Below are positions 63,953-64,000 of a stretch of 64,000 nt of DNA, piece by piece. The notes under the pieces are model-generated. The model had not been told where the DNA came from. It ran no database searches and worked only from the letters and a program-made list of their open reading frames with translations. The translations under genes and the position numbers were made by a program. The DNA comes from Mesorhizobium atlanticum (GTDB taxonomy: Bacteria > Pseudomonadota > Alphaproteobacteria > Rhizobiales > Rhizobiaceae): positions 62,001-126,000 of the forward strand of contig NZ_QMBQ01000007.1 in assembly GCF_003289965.1 (NCBI RefSeq), written 5' to 3'. Numbering within the stretch: position 1 is the first letter of the stretch; every line of letters starts with the position of its first letter.

Positions 63953-64000
63953 GCCCCTCATCCGCCTGCCGGCACCTTCTCCCCGTGAAACGGGGAGAAG
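63953..64000. repeat. REP-like hairpin C, copy 2 (reversed, cut by window end)
   Basis: GCCCCTCATCCG starts the element in the opposite orientation to copy 1 and ends in CTTCTCCCCGT (63976-63986), GAA, ACGGGGAGAAG (63990-64000) at the last base. The 141 bases between the copies have no gene I can support. Confidence 0.85.

Overview
The window looks like a chromosomal segment of an alphaproteobacterium of the order Rhizobiales, most likely Mesorhizobium or a close relative. The reasons are high GC, the aerobic-type cobaltochelatase pair CobS/CobT, the order aroK-aroB-CorC next to xerD and accA, the prkA/DUF444/SpoVR trio, and dispersed palindromic repeats of the kind scattered through rhizobial genomes. 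This is inferred from gene content and protein sequence; no search was run. Nothing looks like a prophage, plasmid backbone, transposon or CRISPR array. Most of the window is housekeeping plus ordinary accessory metabolism.

Layout. 0-13.6 kb: a cut-off gene, a DUF1194 von Willebrand protein, an SbmA/YddA-type ABC exporter, a methyltransferase, gloB, a cupin, a lysoplasmalogenase/exporter pair, a DUF3108 protein, rpmB, a queuosine-precursor transporter behind a candidate preQ1 riboswitch, a spermidine-synthase-like protein, a large membrane protein with GT-C-like features, a 2OG-Fe(II) oxygenase and an esterase-like secreted protein. 13.6-17.8 kb: cobT, cobS, a J-domain protein and bolA. 18.9-23.7 kb: prkA, DUF444 and SpoVR, a stress/starvation operon. 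24-30.7 kb: CorC-like protein, aroB, aroK, a 50-residue membrane protein, xerD, accA and a lipoprotein L,D-transpeptidase. 30.7-34.9 kb: TusA, a His-rich CobW-type GTPase, a D,D-carboxypeptidase, an M20 amidohydrolase and tRNA-Arg(CCT).

35-42.5 kb is a self-contained carbohydrate-type uptake locus: binding protein, ATPase, two permeases and an SGNH hydrolase on one strand, facing a second SGNH hydrolase and a ROK regulator on the other. 42.6-47.8 kb holds a cyclase-FHA protein, an ECF sigma/anti-sigma pair and chrBA. 47.9-51 kb holds 3-hydroxybutyrate dehydrogenase, an acetoacetate decarboxylase remnant and a PiT phosphate transporter. 51-56.1 kb is a TetR-controlled RND efflux pair. 56.2-61.4 kb has a second L,D-transpeptidase, two small membrane proteins, a response regulator with a degenerate receiver, a normal response regulator and a hybrid histidine kinase. 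The window closes with a Rieske oxygenase and REP-like hairpins.

The most interesting structures are non-coding. (1) A compact preQ1-I-like element in front of the queuosine-precursor transporter, in which the Shine-Dalgarno and the start codon would both be tied up in the ligand-bound fold. (2) Two families of palindromic elements (four copies of A, two of B) whose CTAG/TAG-bearing ends supply the stop codons of four genes. (3) Short tandem repeats with units that are multiples of three, one of them adding four 8-residue repeats to the C-terminus of AroB, next to a CorC protein that has lost its usual membrane domain.
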